Positions 45,753-54,241 of a stretch of DNA of 64,000 nt are shown in pieces. This DNA is from RGIG9079 sp964567845 (GTDB lineage: Bacteria; Bacteroidota; Bacteroidia; Bacteroidales; Marinifilaceae). Position numbers and translations under genes: made by a program. The DNA lies in contig CAZMOG010000001.1 in the NCBI GenBank assembly GCA_964567845.1, positions 58,895 through 122,894 on the forward strand. Reading direction: 5' to 3'. Below the pieces are notes generated by a model. It ran no database searches. It was not told where the DNA came from and saw only the letters and a program-made list of their open reading frames with translations. The stretch's first letter is position 1. Each line of letters begins with the position of its first letter.

Positions 45753-46235
45753 CTATTTTAAAAGTTTGTTTATGTTTTTGAATAGTTTTGAGAGATGTTC
45801 CAGTATTTCTTTGTGCGATGCATATTCGTGCATAACTATAAATATAGTATCATCGCCCGCAATAGTACCTAAAATATTTTCAGAGTGACTATCATCAATA
45901 ATTACAGTAACTGCATTGGCATAACCGGATAGTGTTTTTATAACTGCAATATTACCTGAAAAAGCTATACTTTTAATAGCGGCAGAAAGTCCATGTTGTT
46001 TCTGCTCCTCTTTTATGTTTTGCTCTGCTGCCGATTCAGGAATATAGTAGTATGGAGTTTCATTTTTACTATTGTGTTTAACTACATTAAGCTCTTTTAA
46101 ATCACGTGATAAGGTACTTTGTGTTACTCTATATCCGGATTTTCTTAGTCTTAAGACCAAGTCCTCTTGCGACGAGATTTTTTCTGTAGCTAATATTTTT
46201 CTAATGGCAAAAAGTCTTTTTGATTTAATCTTCAT
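45753..46235 (-). CDS. argR: Arginine repressor
   Basis: 160 residues. N-terminal winged helix (IRKILATEKISSQEDLVLRLRKSGYRVTQSTLSRDLKEL, in pieces) with STLSRDL, and C-terminal oligomerisation/arginine-binding domain (VTVIIDDSHSENILGTIAGDDTIFIVM, in pieces; GTIAGDDT). It controls arginine biosynthesis. It is divergent from pbp1A; the minus-strand -7 element TACCTTTG lies at 46262-46269. Confidence 0.95.
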   Translation of the reverse strand: MKIKSKRLFAIRKILATEKISSQEDLVLRLRKSGYRVTQSTLSRDLKELNVVKHNSKNETPYYYIPESAAEQNIKEEQKQHGLSAAIKSIAFSGNIAVIKTLSGYANAVTVIIDDSHSENILGTIAGDDTIFIVMHEYASHKEILEHLSKLFKNINKLLK

Positions 46236-46261
46236 AGTCTCTTGATACTATATTTAACACA

Positions 46262-46310
46262 CAAAGGTAATGAAAATAGGAGTTGTTTTTAATTTATTTC
46301 TTTAATTTTG
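46262..46310. promoter_or_regulatory. Divergent promoters for argR and the PBP1A-type gene
   Basis: On minus, TACCTTTG (plus CAAAGGTA, 46262-46269) precedes argR. On plus, TAATTTTG (46303-46310) precedes the penicillin-binding protein gene by 31 bases. Both fit TAnnTTTG. Confidence 0.55.
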
Positions 46311-46341
46311 TGGTTTACAATTGGAACATATTGAGTGAAAT

Positions 46342-48678
46342 ATGAAGAGAATACATAAATTTTTACTGATATTCTGGAGTTTTGTAATATTGGGCATAGG
46401 AGTAGTGGTTCTTATGTTTCACCTTATTGCTGCCGGAAAATTGGGCTTTATGCCAAGTTTGGAGGAGCTTGCCAATCCTCATAATAGGTTTGCATCCGAA
46501 ATATATTTCGATAACGGACCTATGATGGGACAATATTTCAAGGAGGAGAACAGAAGATTTGTAGAGTATAAGGATATTCCGGAGTGTGTAGTTGATGCAC
46601 TTATTGCAACCGAGGATGTTCGTTTCTATGACCATAGCGGAATTGATGTGCGAGGTTTGGGTCGTGTTGTTAAAGGTTTGGCAACAGGTAATACTTCGGC
46701 AGGAGGAGGTAGTACAATAAGCCAACAGCTGGCCAAAATGTTGTTTCCACGTGAAAGCAATATGGGAAAAGTTAAGTTGGTTTTCAGAAAATTCCGTGAA
46801 TGGGTAATAGCTGTAAAACTTGAAAGAAATTATACCAAGGAGGAGATTATTGCAATGTATCTCAATAAATATGACTTTGTCAATTTGGCTGTCGGAATAA
46901 GTTCTGCAGCAGAGATATATTTCAGCATACCCGTTGATTCTCTCAGAGTGGAGCAGGCTGCAATGCTTGTAGGTATGGCAAAGAATGCTTCGTTATATAA
47001 TCCATTGGTACGGCCGGAAAAGACATTAAACAGAAGAAATGTAGTCTTATCGCAGATGCATAAATATGGAATGTTGGATAAAGCTACCAGAGATTCATTG
47101 GCAGAACTTCCTCTTGGAATCAAGTTCAGCAGGGTGAGCCATAAGGAGGGACTTGCTACATATTTCCGTGAGTATTTGCGCCTTTATTTGACTGCAACTA
47201 AGCCCGATAAATCGAAGTATCGTTGGAATAAGCCACAATATCCGATAGATTCTCTTGCATGGGAGAATGATCCGTTGTATGGATGGGTTAACAAGAATGT
47301 TAAAGCCGATGGCTCAAATTATAATCTCTATTCCGACGGTTTGAAGATTTACACTTCTCTTGATTCAAGAATGCAGCAGTATGCCGAGGAGGCAGTACGT
47401 GAACATTTGGGTGGAACATTGCAGCCGACATTTGATCGTGAAAGAAAGAATAAGGCCAATCCCCCTTTCTCAAATGATTTAAAGAGAGAGGATATAGAAA
47501 GGATTATGAATACCTCCATAAAGCGTTCAGAGCGATATACGGAGATGAAGAGAGCAGGGGCATCAGAGAAGGAGATTATGGCATCGTTCAAGGAGAAACG
47601 TGACATGAAAATCTTTACCTGGAAGGGTGTTCGTGATACTGTCATGACTCCCGAGGACTCTTTGAAACACTATAAGTCATTCTTCAGAGCCGGAGTGATG
47701 GTAATGGAGCCCTCGTCAGGAAAAATAAAGGCATATGTAGGTGGACCGGATTACCGCTACTTTATGTACGATATGGTATCGGTAGGAAAGAGACAGGTTG
47801 GTTCTACTATTAAACCTATTCTATATACCCTGGCAATGCAAGAGGGATTAAGCCCGTGTGAGAAGGTACCCAATATTCCTCAGACATTTATTCTGCCCGA
47901 TGGCAAATCATGGACTGCGCGTGGAGGTACCAAACGTATAGGCGAGATGGTTACCTTGAAGTGGGGATTGGCAAACTCTGAGAATAACATTTCCGGATGG
48001 GTATTGAAACAATTTACACCTCAGGCTGTTGCCGATATGGCAGCAAAAATGGGAATTACCGGATTTATAGATCCCGTACCATCGGTATTCCTGGGAACAT
48101 CGGAGATAAGTGTTAAGGAGATGACTGCTGCATACTCGATATTTGCGAACAAGGGAGTTTATAACACACCTCTTCCTGTTACAAGAATCGAGGATAAATT
48201 GGGTAATGTTTTGGTAGAGTTTGTTCCTGAAACACGTGATGTGATTACAGAGCAGACAGCATACTTGATGTGTAACCTGTTACAAGGTGTTGTTAACGAG
48301 GGAACCGGAGTTCGTTTAAGATATAAGTATCAGTTGAACAATCCAATGGGAGGAAAGACAGGAACAACACAGAGCCACTCTGATGGATGGTTTATGGCAG
48401 TAACTCCCGAACTTGTTGGTGGAGTTTGGGTAGGAGCCGAGGATCGTTCTGTTCACTTCCAAAACCTTGCAAACGGACAGGGTGCGAACATGTCTTTGCC
48501 TATTTGGGCTCTGTTCCTGCAAAAGGTACAGGCTGATAAATCAATAGGTTATGCCGGACTTGATTTCATTAAGCCGGCAGGTATGAATGTCAAGTTGGAT
48601 TGTAATAGTAGCGAAGAGAGTGTAACGGAGCAGGGCAATACAATAATCATTGAGGAGGAAGAGGAGGATTTCTATTAA
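46342..48678 (+). CDS. Class A penicillin-binding protein (PBP1A-type)
   Basis: 778 residues. Transmembrane helix (FLLIFWSFVILGIGVVVLMF), GT51 transglycosylase (EDVRFYDHSGIDVRGLGR, GGSTISQQLAKMLF) and transpeptidase domain with SxxK (VGSTIKPILY), SxN (SENNISGW) and KTG (GKTGTTQSHSDGWF). It polymerises and cross-links peptidoglycan. A Glu/acidic tail ends the protein (IIIEEEEEDFY). radA follows after 12 bases. Confidence 0.94.
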   Translation: MKRIHKFLLIFWSFVILGIGVVVLMFHLIAAGKLGFMPSLEELANPHNRFASEIYFDNGPMMGQYFKEENRRFVEYKDIPECVVDALIATEDVRFYDHSGIDVRGLGRVVKGLATGNTSAGGGSTISQQLAKMLFPRESNMGKVKLVFRKFREWVIAVKLERNYTKEEIIAMYLNKYDFVNLAVGISSAAEIYFSIPVDSLRVEQAAMLVGMAKNASLYNPLVRPEKTLNRRNVVLSQMHKYGMLDKATRDSLAELPLGIKFSRVSHKEGLATYFREYLRLYLTATKPDKSKYRWNKPQYPIDSLAWENDPLYGWVNKNVKADGSNYNLYSDGLKIYTSLDSRMQQYAEEAVREHLGGTLQPTFDRERKNKANPPFSNDLKREDIERIMNTSIKRSERYTEMKRAGASEKEIMASFKEKRDMKIFTWKGVRDTVMTPEDSLKHYKSFFRAGVMVMEPSSGKIKAYVGGPDYRYFMYDMVSVGKRQVGSTIKPILYTLAMQEGLSPCEKVPNIPQTFILPDGKSWTARGGTKRIGEMVTLKWGLANSENNISGWVLKQFTPQAVADMAAKMGITGFIDPVPSVFLGTSEISVKEMTAAYSIFANKGVYNTPLPVTRIEDKLGNVLVEFVPETRDVITEQTAYLMCNLLQGVVNEGTGVRLRYKYQLNNPMGGKTGTTQSHSDGWFMAVTPELVGGVWVGAEDRSVHFQNLANGQGANMSLPIWALFLQKVQADKSIGYAGLDFIKPAGMNVKLDCNSSEESVTEQGNTIIIEEEEEDFY

Positions 48679-48690
48679 AAGCTGAGTTTT

Positions 48691-50055
48691 ATGGCCAAAT
48701 TCAAAACAGTATATGTGTGTCGCAACTGCGGAGCAAAAGAGAGCAAATGGGTTGGAAAGTGCTCGGTGTGCGGAGAGTGGAATAGTTTTGAAGAGGAGAC
48801 AGAGCTTCAAGGGGGTGTAAAAAACAGCAGAATACAACAACCCAAAACCTCGGTAAGGGCACTAAAACTCTCTGAGGTAAAGATTGGTGAAGAGAGTAGG
48901 GTTGATACCGGTGATAACGAACTGAACCGCGTTTTAGGTGGAGGTTTGGTTCCCGGTTCATTAATTCTTCTTGGTGGAGAGCCGGGAATAGGAAAATCAA
49001 CACTGTCACTGCAGTTGGCACTGAGTACCACAAGAAAGGTTCTCTACTTTTCGGGCGAGGAGAGTGTTTCACAAATTAAGATGAGAGCGGAGAGATTGGG
49101 AATGAGCAATAGTGAATGTCTCTTCCTTTCCGGCAACTCATTAGAGATTGTTTTGGAGCAGGCAAACCAAATATTACCTGAGTTATTGATAATTGACTCG
49201 ATTCAAACCTTGGCCACCGAGAGTGTCGATGCGATTCCCGGAACGTTAACACAGATTCGCGAGTGTACAAATGCACTTTTACGTTTTGCCAAAGAGAACT
49301 CGATTTCGGTAATATTGATTGGTCATATAACCAAAGATGGTCAGCTTGCAGGTCCCAAAGTACTTGAACACATGGTCGATACTGTTCTTCAATTCGAGGG
49401 CGACCGCCAGCACATGTACAGAATTCTTCGTTCCATAAAGAATAGATTCGGTTCAACATCGGAGATAGGTATTTATGAAATGTTGCAATCGGGTTTGCGT
49501 CAGGTAACAAACCCCTCGGAGCTGCTTTTGTCAACGGCTTTAGACGAATTAAGCGGAGTGGCTGTCGCTGCAACGGTCGAGGGAGTACGACCAATACTTC
49601 TTGAAGTGCAGGCGCTTGTCTCAACAGCAGCCTACGGAGTTCCGCAAAGAACAGCCACCGGATTTGATGGCCGTCGTTTGAATATGTTGCTTGCCGTACT
49701 TGAGAAACGAGTTGGCTTTAAACTGGCAACAAAAGATGTTTTTATAAACATTGCCGGAGGAATAAAGGTTGCTGACCCTGCAATGGATTTGGCAATAGTA
49801 ATGGCAATACTTTCATCGAATATAGACATGGCACTTCCTTCCGATACAGTATTTGCGGGCGAGGTTGGTTTATCGGGCGAGGTTAGGGCAGTTAGCCGTA
49901 TAGAGCAACGAATCTTCGAAGCGGAAAAATTGGGATTTAAAAAAATATATGTTCCCATAGGTAACAAAAAGTCGATAACCAAGAGTCCCAAATCGATAAG
50001 AGTTCACTTTATAGGCAGGGTATCAGAGCTTTTCAGAGATATTTTCAAGGGGTAA
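48691..50055 (+). CDS. radA: DNA repair protein RadA
   Basis: 454 residues. C4 zinc finger VCRNCGAKESKWVGKCSVCGEW, RecA-like ATPase with Walker A GGEPGIGKSTLS, the RadA motif KNRFG (SIKNRFGSTSEIG) and a Lon-type C-terminal domain (GLSGEVRAVSRIEQRI). It helps branch migration in recombination. A sigma-54 promoter begins 8 bases after its stop. Confidence 0.95.
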   Translation: MAKFKTVYVCRNCGAKESKWVGKCSVCGEWNSFEEETELQGGVKNSRIQQPKTSVRALKLSEVKIGEESRVDTGDNELNRVLGGGLVPGSLILLGGEPGIGKSTLSLQLALSTTRKVLYFSGEESVSQIKMRAERLGMSNSECLFLSGNSLEIVLEQANQILPELLIIDSIQTLATESVDAIPGTLTQIRECTNALLRFAKENSISVILIGHITKDGQLAGPKVLEHMVDTVLQFEGDRQHMYRILRSIKNRFGSTSEIGIYEMLQSGLRQVTNPSELLLSTALDELSGVAVAATVEGVRPILLEVQALVSTAAYGVPQRTATGFDGRRLNMLLAVLEKRVGFKLATKDVFINIAGGIKVADPAMDLAIVMAILSSNIDMALPSDTVFAGEVGLSGEVRAVSRIEQRIFEAEKLGFKKIYVPIGNKKSITKSPKSIRVHFIGRVSELFRDIFKG

Positions 50056-50063
50056 ATAAGTAT

Positions 50064-50080
50064 TTGGCACGCTTTTTGCT
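50064..50080 (+). promoter_or_regulatory. Sigma-54 promoter of the five-gene lipoprotein operon
   Basis: TTGGCACG (50064-50071), four bases CTTT, TTGCT (50076-50080). This matches the -24/-12 consensus TGGCACG-N4-TTGCW, and the GG (50066-50067) and GC (50078-50079) are separated by exactly 10 bases. Predicted start about 50091, 20 bases before the ATG at 50111. No vegetative TAnnTTTG is visible in this gap. Sigma-54 promoters need an activator bound upstream (inside radA). Confidence 0.85.
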
Positions 50081-50110
50081 GTAGCGCTTCTTGGAAAAAG
50101 AACTATTTTG

Positions 50111-51682
50111 ATGAAAAGTCTAACAACTTTATTTTTATCGTTGATAATTACACTGTTTACAGTTGCTTGTCAATCTGATAATTTGCATGAGAGTGAATTG
50201 TCGGATAGAGTGGCTGTTGATGTATCGTTGTCAATAGATAACAATTCAAGAATATCATATACATCAGACTTTACCCTGGCTTTTTCTCCAAACGACAAGA
50301 TGGAGATAATGGAGCGTAATTTGATGGATATAACAACCCTTGTATATAACTACGACCGGAAACAGTTCCTTGGAAAAATTTATGTTCCTCGCGACGCGGA
50401 GAGTTATGTAGTGTGTACCCATGTAGGAGCAAAAACCTATTCGGCGGGAAAGGCTACATTTGAAATCTCTTCATCACAAATTGGTTCGCCGGGAGTCTAT
50501 TTGGCAGGATTATGGGAGCTGACCGATTTTCAGGATTTATCACTTCAAATGGCTCAAATGTCATCGATGCTTGCATTTACGGTAAATCCAACTGCCGACG
50601 GAATTTCGGAAATTATCCTTGAGAGTGTTGCAGGTGAAATGATTGCCGGAACGGCAGAGTATGATTACGATAAGCTTGAATACTCATTGACAGGAACTTC
50701 GTCGAAGATTTCTGTAAAGCCGGTAGCAAGTCCGACAAGTGCAACCCAATATGTTATCAATATATTGCCGGTATCTCTTTCAAAGGGAGCCTACTTGACC
50801 ATTGTTGATAAAAAGGGAAATAAGATGCGTTTAACTCTGAATTACGATCAGGTATGTAACTTCGATGTAAACAAGGTTGTAATTCTTCCCGATGTGATCA
50901 ATCAGCAGAATGTTGGTGTTGAGTTGGGTAAGGTTTACTCTTCATACACAGTTGACGAGATTCCAACTCCCAACAACAATCTGGATGGTTCAACAATCTG
51001 GATAGAGCAGAGTAGGAGTGTGGGAATATCAACCAATTTGGTTAAAGAGGCCGGATTGTATGTTGACGGAGTAAAGTATGAGGGGACATATTCCGATGGT
51101 GCAATAACTGGTTTAACATTACCTTCGCAAAGTTGGGCAAGACATGAGGTAAAGGCATATATTGTCGATGAGCAAGGAATTGAATTTTGTTCAACAGCAA
51201 AATACGTTGACGTGACAGGTTTGCCGTATAGTGTGTCATTTGCGGGAGTAACATCGGAGAGTTTGTATTTGTCATTGGGTTGGTATTCAGGAAATTTAAC
51301 ATCGGTCGGCAGTGACATGGTTACTTTAAGAAGTGATGGTTATATAACATCGCCCTCTTTTTATGTACCAAACTCAATTTCAATAGTTTCAAGTGTAAAA
51401 AACACTACTAATGAAACCGAAGAGGCAAATCAAGTGATAAATTTGACTCCGGTGGCTTATAATGCGCCGTTAACGACAACAGTGTCTGCAATGATTACAG
51501 CAAGTTATAATGGAAGTTATAATACAAGTGCGTCAAATTGCGTTGAATCAGAATTTTCAACATCATTTAACATAACAACGAGCAAACCATCGGTACAGTA
51601 TGGAACAATGGTTAGTTCTGTAATAGTATGGCAACCACTAACGTTGGCAATTAGTGGGGTAACTATAAAATATTCAATTTAA
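50111..51682 (+). CDS. Fimbrillin-like surface lipoprotein, first gene of operon
   Basis: 523 residues. Lipoprotein signal to Cys20 (LITLFTVAC), then a beta strand and the NNSRIS motif with Arg47, 27 residues after the Cys. The N-terminal 270 residues have the strand pattern of fimbrillin/Mfa-like pilins (FSPNDKMEIMERN, VYLAGLWELTDFQDLSLQM, LAFTVNP, YVINILPVSLSKGAYLTI). Residues about 290-500 form a second module (DGSTIWIEQ ... VTGLPY) shared with the last gene of the operon at 54242. Its stop overlaps the next start as TAATG. Function inferred: pilus subunit or anchor. Confidence 0.7.
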   Translation: MKSLTTLFLSLIITLFTVACQSDNLHESELSDRVAVDVSLSIDNNSRISYTSDFTLAFSPNDKMEIMERNLMDITTLVYNYDRKQFLGKIYVPRDAESYVVCTHVGAKTYSAGKATFEISSSQIGSPGVYLAGLWELTDFQDLSLQMAQMSSMLAFTVNPTADGISEIILESVAGEMIAGTAEYDYDKLEYSLTGTSSKISVKPVASPTSATQYVINILPVSLSKGAYLTIVDKKGNKMRLTLNYDQVCNFDVNKVVILPDVINQQNVGVELGKVYSSYTVDEIPTPNNNLDGSTIWIEQSRSVGISTNLVKEAGLYVDGVKYEGTYSDGAITGLTLPSQSWARHEVKAYIVDEQGIEFCSTAKYVDVTGLPYSVSFAGVTSESLYLSLGWYSGNLTSVGSDMVTLRSDGYITSPSFYVPNSISIVSSVKNTTNETEEANQVINLTPVAYNAPLTTTVSAMITASYNGSYNTSASNCVESEFSTSFNITTSKPSVQYGTMVSSVIVWQPLTLAISGVTIKYSI

Positions 51683-52572
51683 TGATGAAGAATAAGTTGG
51701 GATACATATTAATTTTTCTTGTTCTGATTTTCAGTTGTAATAAATCGGAACATGATTATTTTATAGATAACTATGGCCAGGTTTCCTTTGAGTTACAGGT
51801 GAAGGATGATTTGGTTTCATCGCGTTCGGCAATGCCTGTAGTGCCCGATGAAATTAATCTTGACATAGTGCCCGACGATAAAGCAACAGGAACATCAAAG
51901 CGTTATATGTTATCGAGTTCTGATGGAATCTTTAAAAGAAAATCAATCCTGGCTCCCGGAACATATAACTGTATGGCTTACTCACACAGCACAGTCCAAA
52001 AGGCCTTGAACGAAGAGGAGCGTGGAGTGGCTTGGTTCTATTCAGAGTTGGATTCCGATAAACACTTTGAAATTACAACCGAGAATACAACAGCGGTTAA
52101 TCTTACATTAGGGGTTGCAAACACAAAAATCTCTTTGATAAAGAATGGAGATTTTACCGACGAAGATATTTTTGCATTGACAAAAACTGCTGTATATACA
52201 GCCAACGCAGCATCAAGGAAGTTAGAGTATCCGTTAATGGATGGAACAGAGTATGGCTGGTTTAAGGCCGATGAAGATATAATGGTTCAGGTATTCTTTA
52301 TCTATAAGGGGCAGAAATATTATAAAATGCTTAACATAGGCGAGAAGAGTGTTGCCGGTAACCACCATATAATAACAATGAAGCCCTCGCTCGGAGGAAT
52401 TGGAGCAATAACAATCCAGGTTGATAATGGCATGGAGGTAGAGCACAGAATTGTGGTGCTTAATGTTGATGGTTCAATCCTTATCGGTTCGGCATCGGGA
52501 ATCTATCAAGTTGCTGTAGACAACGAAATAGAGAAGAACGAGGGTGGTATTGATTTTAACCCGGAAGAGTAA
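51682..52572 (+). CDS. DUF4493-type lipoprotein
   Basis: 296 residues. Lipobox IFSC at Cys19, then VSSRSA with Arg48 (Cys+29). The body has the DUF4493 pattern: an N-terminal strand YGQVSFELQV, PGTYNCMAYS, WFYSEL, then EYGWFKADEDIMVQVFFIYKGQKYYKML (in pieces) and a C-terminal AITIQVDNG strand, ending NEGGIDFNPEE. Two beta-sandwich halves are plausible. Start coupled to the upstream stop (TAATG). No enzymatic motif; likely surface-exposed subunit. Confidence 0.65.
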   Translation: MMKNKLGYILIFLVLIFSCNKSEHDYFIDNYGQVSFELQVKDDLVSSRSAMPVVPDEINLDIVPDDKATGTSKRYMLSSSDGIFKRKSILAPGTYNCMAYSHSTVQKALNEEERGVAWFYSELDSDKHFEITTENTTAVNLTLGVANTKISLIKNGDFTDEDIFALTKTAVYTANAASRKLEYPLMDGTEYGWFKADEDIMVQVFFIYKGQKYYKMLNIGEKSVAGNHHIITMKPSLGGIGAITIQVDNGMEVEHRIVVLNVDGSILIGSASGIYQVAVDNEIEKNEGGIDFNPEE

Positions 52573-52578
52573 GTAAAT

Positions 52579-53376
52579 ATGAGAATAATGAGAGTTATAA
52601 CTGTTGTATATGCACTATTGGCGCTAAATGTGTCAATCTCGTGTAGCAATAGCGATATTGATAGTTTGGGAAATGGCAGTGTGACCTTCAATATCAGTGC
52701 AAATCACTATATGAATGAGTCAAGAGCTACTGTAGAGCTTCCGGTTCCGGATACTCTTATTTTAGGAATGTTGTGCGATGTGAATCAGGTTTACAAAGCT
52801 TTGAAGGTTCCCCTGAACAATGGAGTGAGTGCACCTTTCAGCCAGATTGTAAGCTCTAATACCTACATATTTGTTGCAACCAACTACGTATTTCGCGATA
52901 CTGTCTATGCTCAAAATAACGGACGTGGTGATTCGTGGTATTTGGCTGTAGAGGAGAGAACTGTTAATACAGGCGATGAGTTTGAGATTAATCTTAGCGC
53001 TTCTGTATATAACTCAAAGGTAACATTGGAATATGCCGATGGTTTTAATGTTTTGGAGAACTGTGTGGCAACCCTCTATGTAAATTCGTATCCCGAAAGA
53101 AGAGTTGAGTACCCACAATCAGTAGATGCGGGAGAAGCTTGGTTCGATTCGGGAGCAACATTGACAATAGAGCTTGATTTTGTATATAATGGTCAGATAA
53201 AACATAAGGTTTATTCAAATGCTTTAAGTGAGTTGGCTCCCGACGGAGTGGCACAACCGGCAACATGGTATCACATTACTCTGACTCCGACGGTTGCGAG
53301 TGGCGATGTATCGATTACAGTTTCAAGTGTAATAGAGAAAGTTGAAGGAGGAATAGTGGTAAACCCTAAAAATTAG
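52579..53376 (+). CDS. DUF4493-type lipoprotein
   Basis: 265 residues. Cys22 (SISC) and NESRATV with Arg49 (Cys+27), an R-A pair like the P. gingivalis Mfa1 cleavage site. GSVTFNISANHYM, RVEYPQSVDAGEAWFDSG, LELDFVYNGQIKHKVYS-type strands and a tail ending EGGIVVNPKN match the neighbours. It follows the previous gene by 6 bases. Confidence 0.65.
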   Translation: MRIMRVITVVYALLALNVSISCSNSDIDSLGNGSVTFNISANHYMNESRATVELPVPDTLILGMLCDVNQVYKALKVPLNNGVSAPFSQIVSSNTYIFVATNYVFRDTVYAQNNGRGDSWYLAVEERTVNTGDEFEINLSASVYNSKVTLEYADGFNVLENCVATLYVNSYPERRVEYPQSVDAGEAWFDSGATLTIELDFVYNGQIKHKVYSNALSELAPDGVAQPATWYHITLTPTVASGDVSITVSSVIEKVEGGIVVNPKN

Positions 53377-53382
53377 CAGATT

Positions 53383-54225
53383 ATGAAGAAGATAGTATAT
53401 ATATTGGCAGTAGGAGCAGCTATTACGGCGTGCGATAATTCTGTAGAGCAGTTTGGCACCATGGGTCAAGCTAAATTTTCCATAACCACTTCTGCGTTAA
53501 TGACATCGGATAAGGAGTCGCGAGCAGATAATGTGCAGGGTGTTGCCGACGAGACGATAACCATTGATTTGCCAGAGCAGCTGACAGTTAGTTTTGTGCA
53601 CACAGGAATCAGTGGAGAGGATGGCTCTGTTGTGGTTGCAAAAAACGAAAATGACCAATACATGGAGAATTGTGCAATTATGACGGGAACCTACGACATG
53701 AGCGCATATAACTATGCAACAGAATCGATAGCTCTTGCTGCTAATGGTGGTCGTGGCGATGTTCGCTACTACGGAACAAAGCCCAATGTAACAATTCTTG
53801 ATGGAAGTACCACAATCATTGATATGAACGTGGAGATTACCAATAGCATGGTTAAGATAACCGAGACCGGTTTTACCGAGAGTAAAAACTATACACTTTC
53901 AGAGGTAACGGTGATTGGTTCGGTAGATGGTTCGCCATACCGTTCTGTTGTTTTCAATACATTTGATGGAACCGAGGAGGCATGGTTTGCTGTGGGGCAG
54001 GAGTTATCTTTAAAGATATATTTTGAGTATGATAGCAAGCAATTTTACAAAGTAGTAGGGTTTGAGGATCAGATTATTACTCAGGCAAAACACTGTTACG
54101 ATGTTGAGATTCGTCCATCAGAGAGTGGATTTGGTGCGTTGACAATTACGGTTGATAATTCGTTGACGGTAACAACTGCCGATATCTATTTTGACCCAAT
54201 GGATGGAATACTCGTTACAGAGTAA
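53383..54225 (+). CDS. DUF4493-type lipoprotein
   Basis: 280 residues. Cys17 (ITAC), then DKESRAD with Arg47 (Cys+30). QAKFSITTSALM, TGTYDMSAYNYATES, EEAWFAVGQELSLKIYFEYDSKQFYKVVGF (in pieces) and a C-terminal TITVDNSL strand with FDPMDGI near the end match the family. The gap to the preceding gene is 6 bases and to the next 16. Confidence 0.65.
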   Translation: MKKIVYILAVGAAITACDNSVEQFGTMGQAKFSITTSALMTSDKESRADNVQGVADETITIDLPEQLTVSFVHTGISGEDGSVVVAKNENDQYMENCAIMTGTYDMSAYNYATESIALAANGGRGDVRYYGTKPNVTILDGSTTIIDMNVEITNSMVKITETGFTESKNYTLSEVTVIGSVDGSPYRSVVFNTFDGTEEAWFAVGQELSLKIYFEYDSKQFYKVVGFEDQIITQAKHCYDVEIRPSESGFGALTITVDNSLTVTTADIYFDPMDGILVTE

Positions 54226-54241
54226 ATAAGTAGATAGAACT

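Noticed and set aside
46103..46112. ATCACGTGAT as a parS or ArgR site
   Set aside because: A 10-bp palindrome inside argR without the flanking TGTT/AACA arms.
46741..46760. TTTCCACGTGAAAGC as a third parS
   Set aside because: It carries an extra base and mismatches in the arms; it falls inside the transglycosylase region of a coding sequence.
53453..53475. TTTGGCACC at the start of a DUF4493 gene as an internal sigma-54 promoter
   Set aside because: There is no TTGC at the correct distance and the sequence encodes the mature N-terminus.
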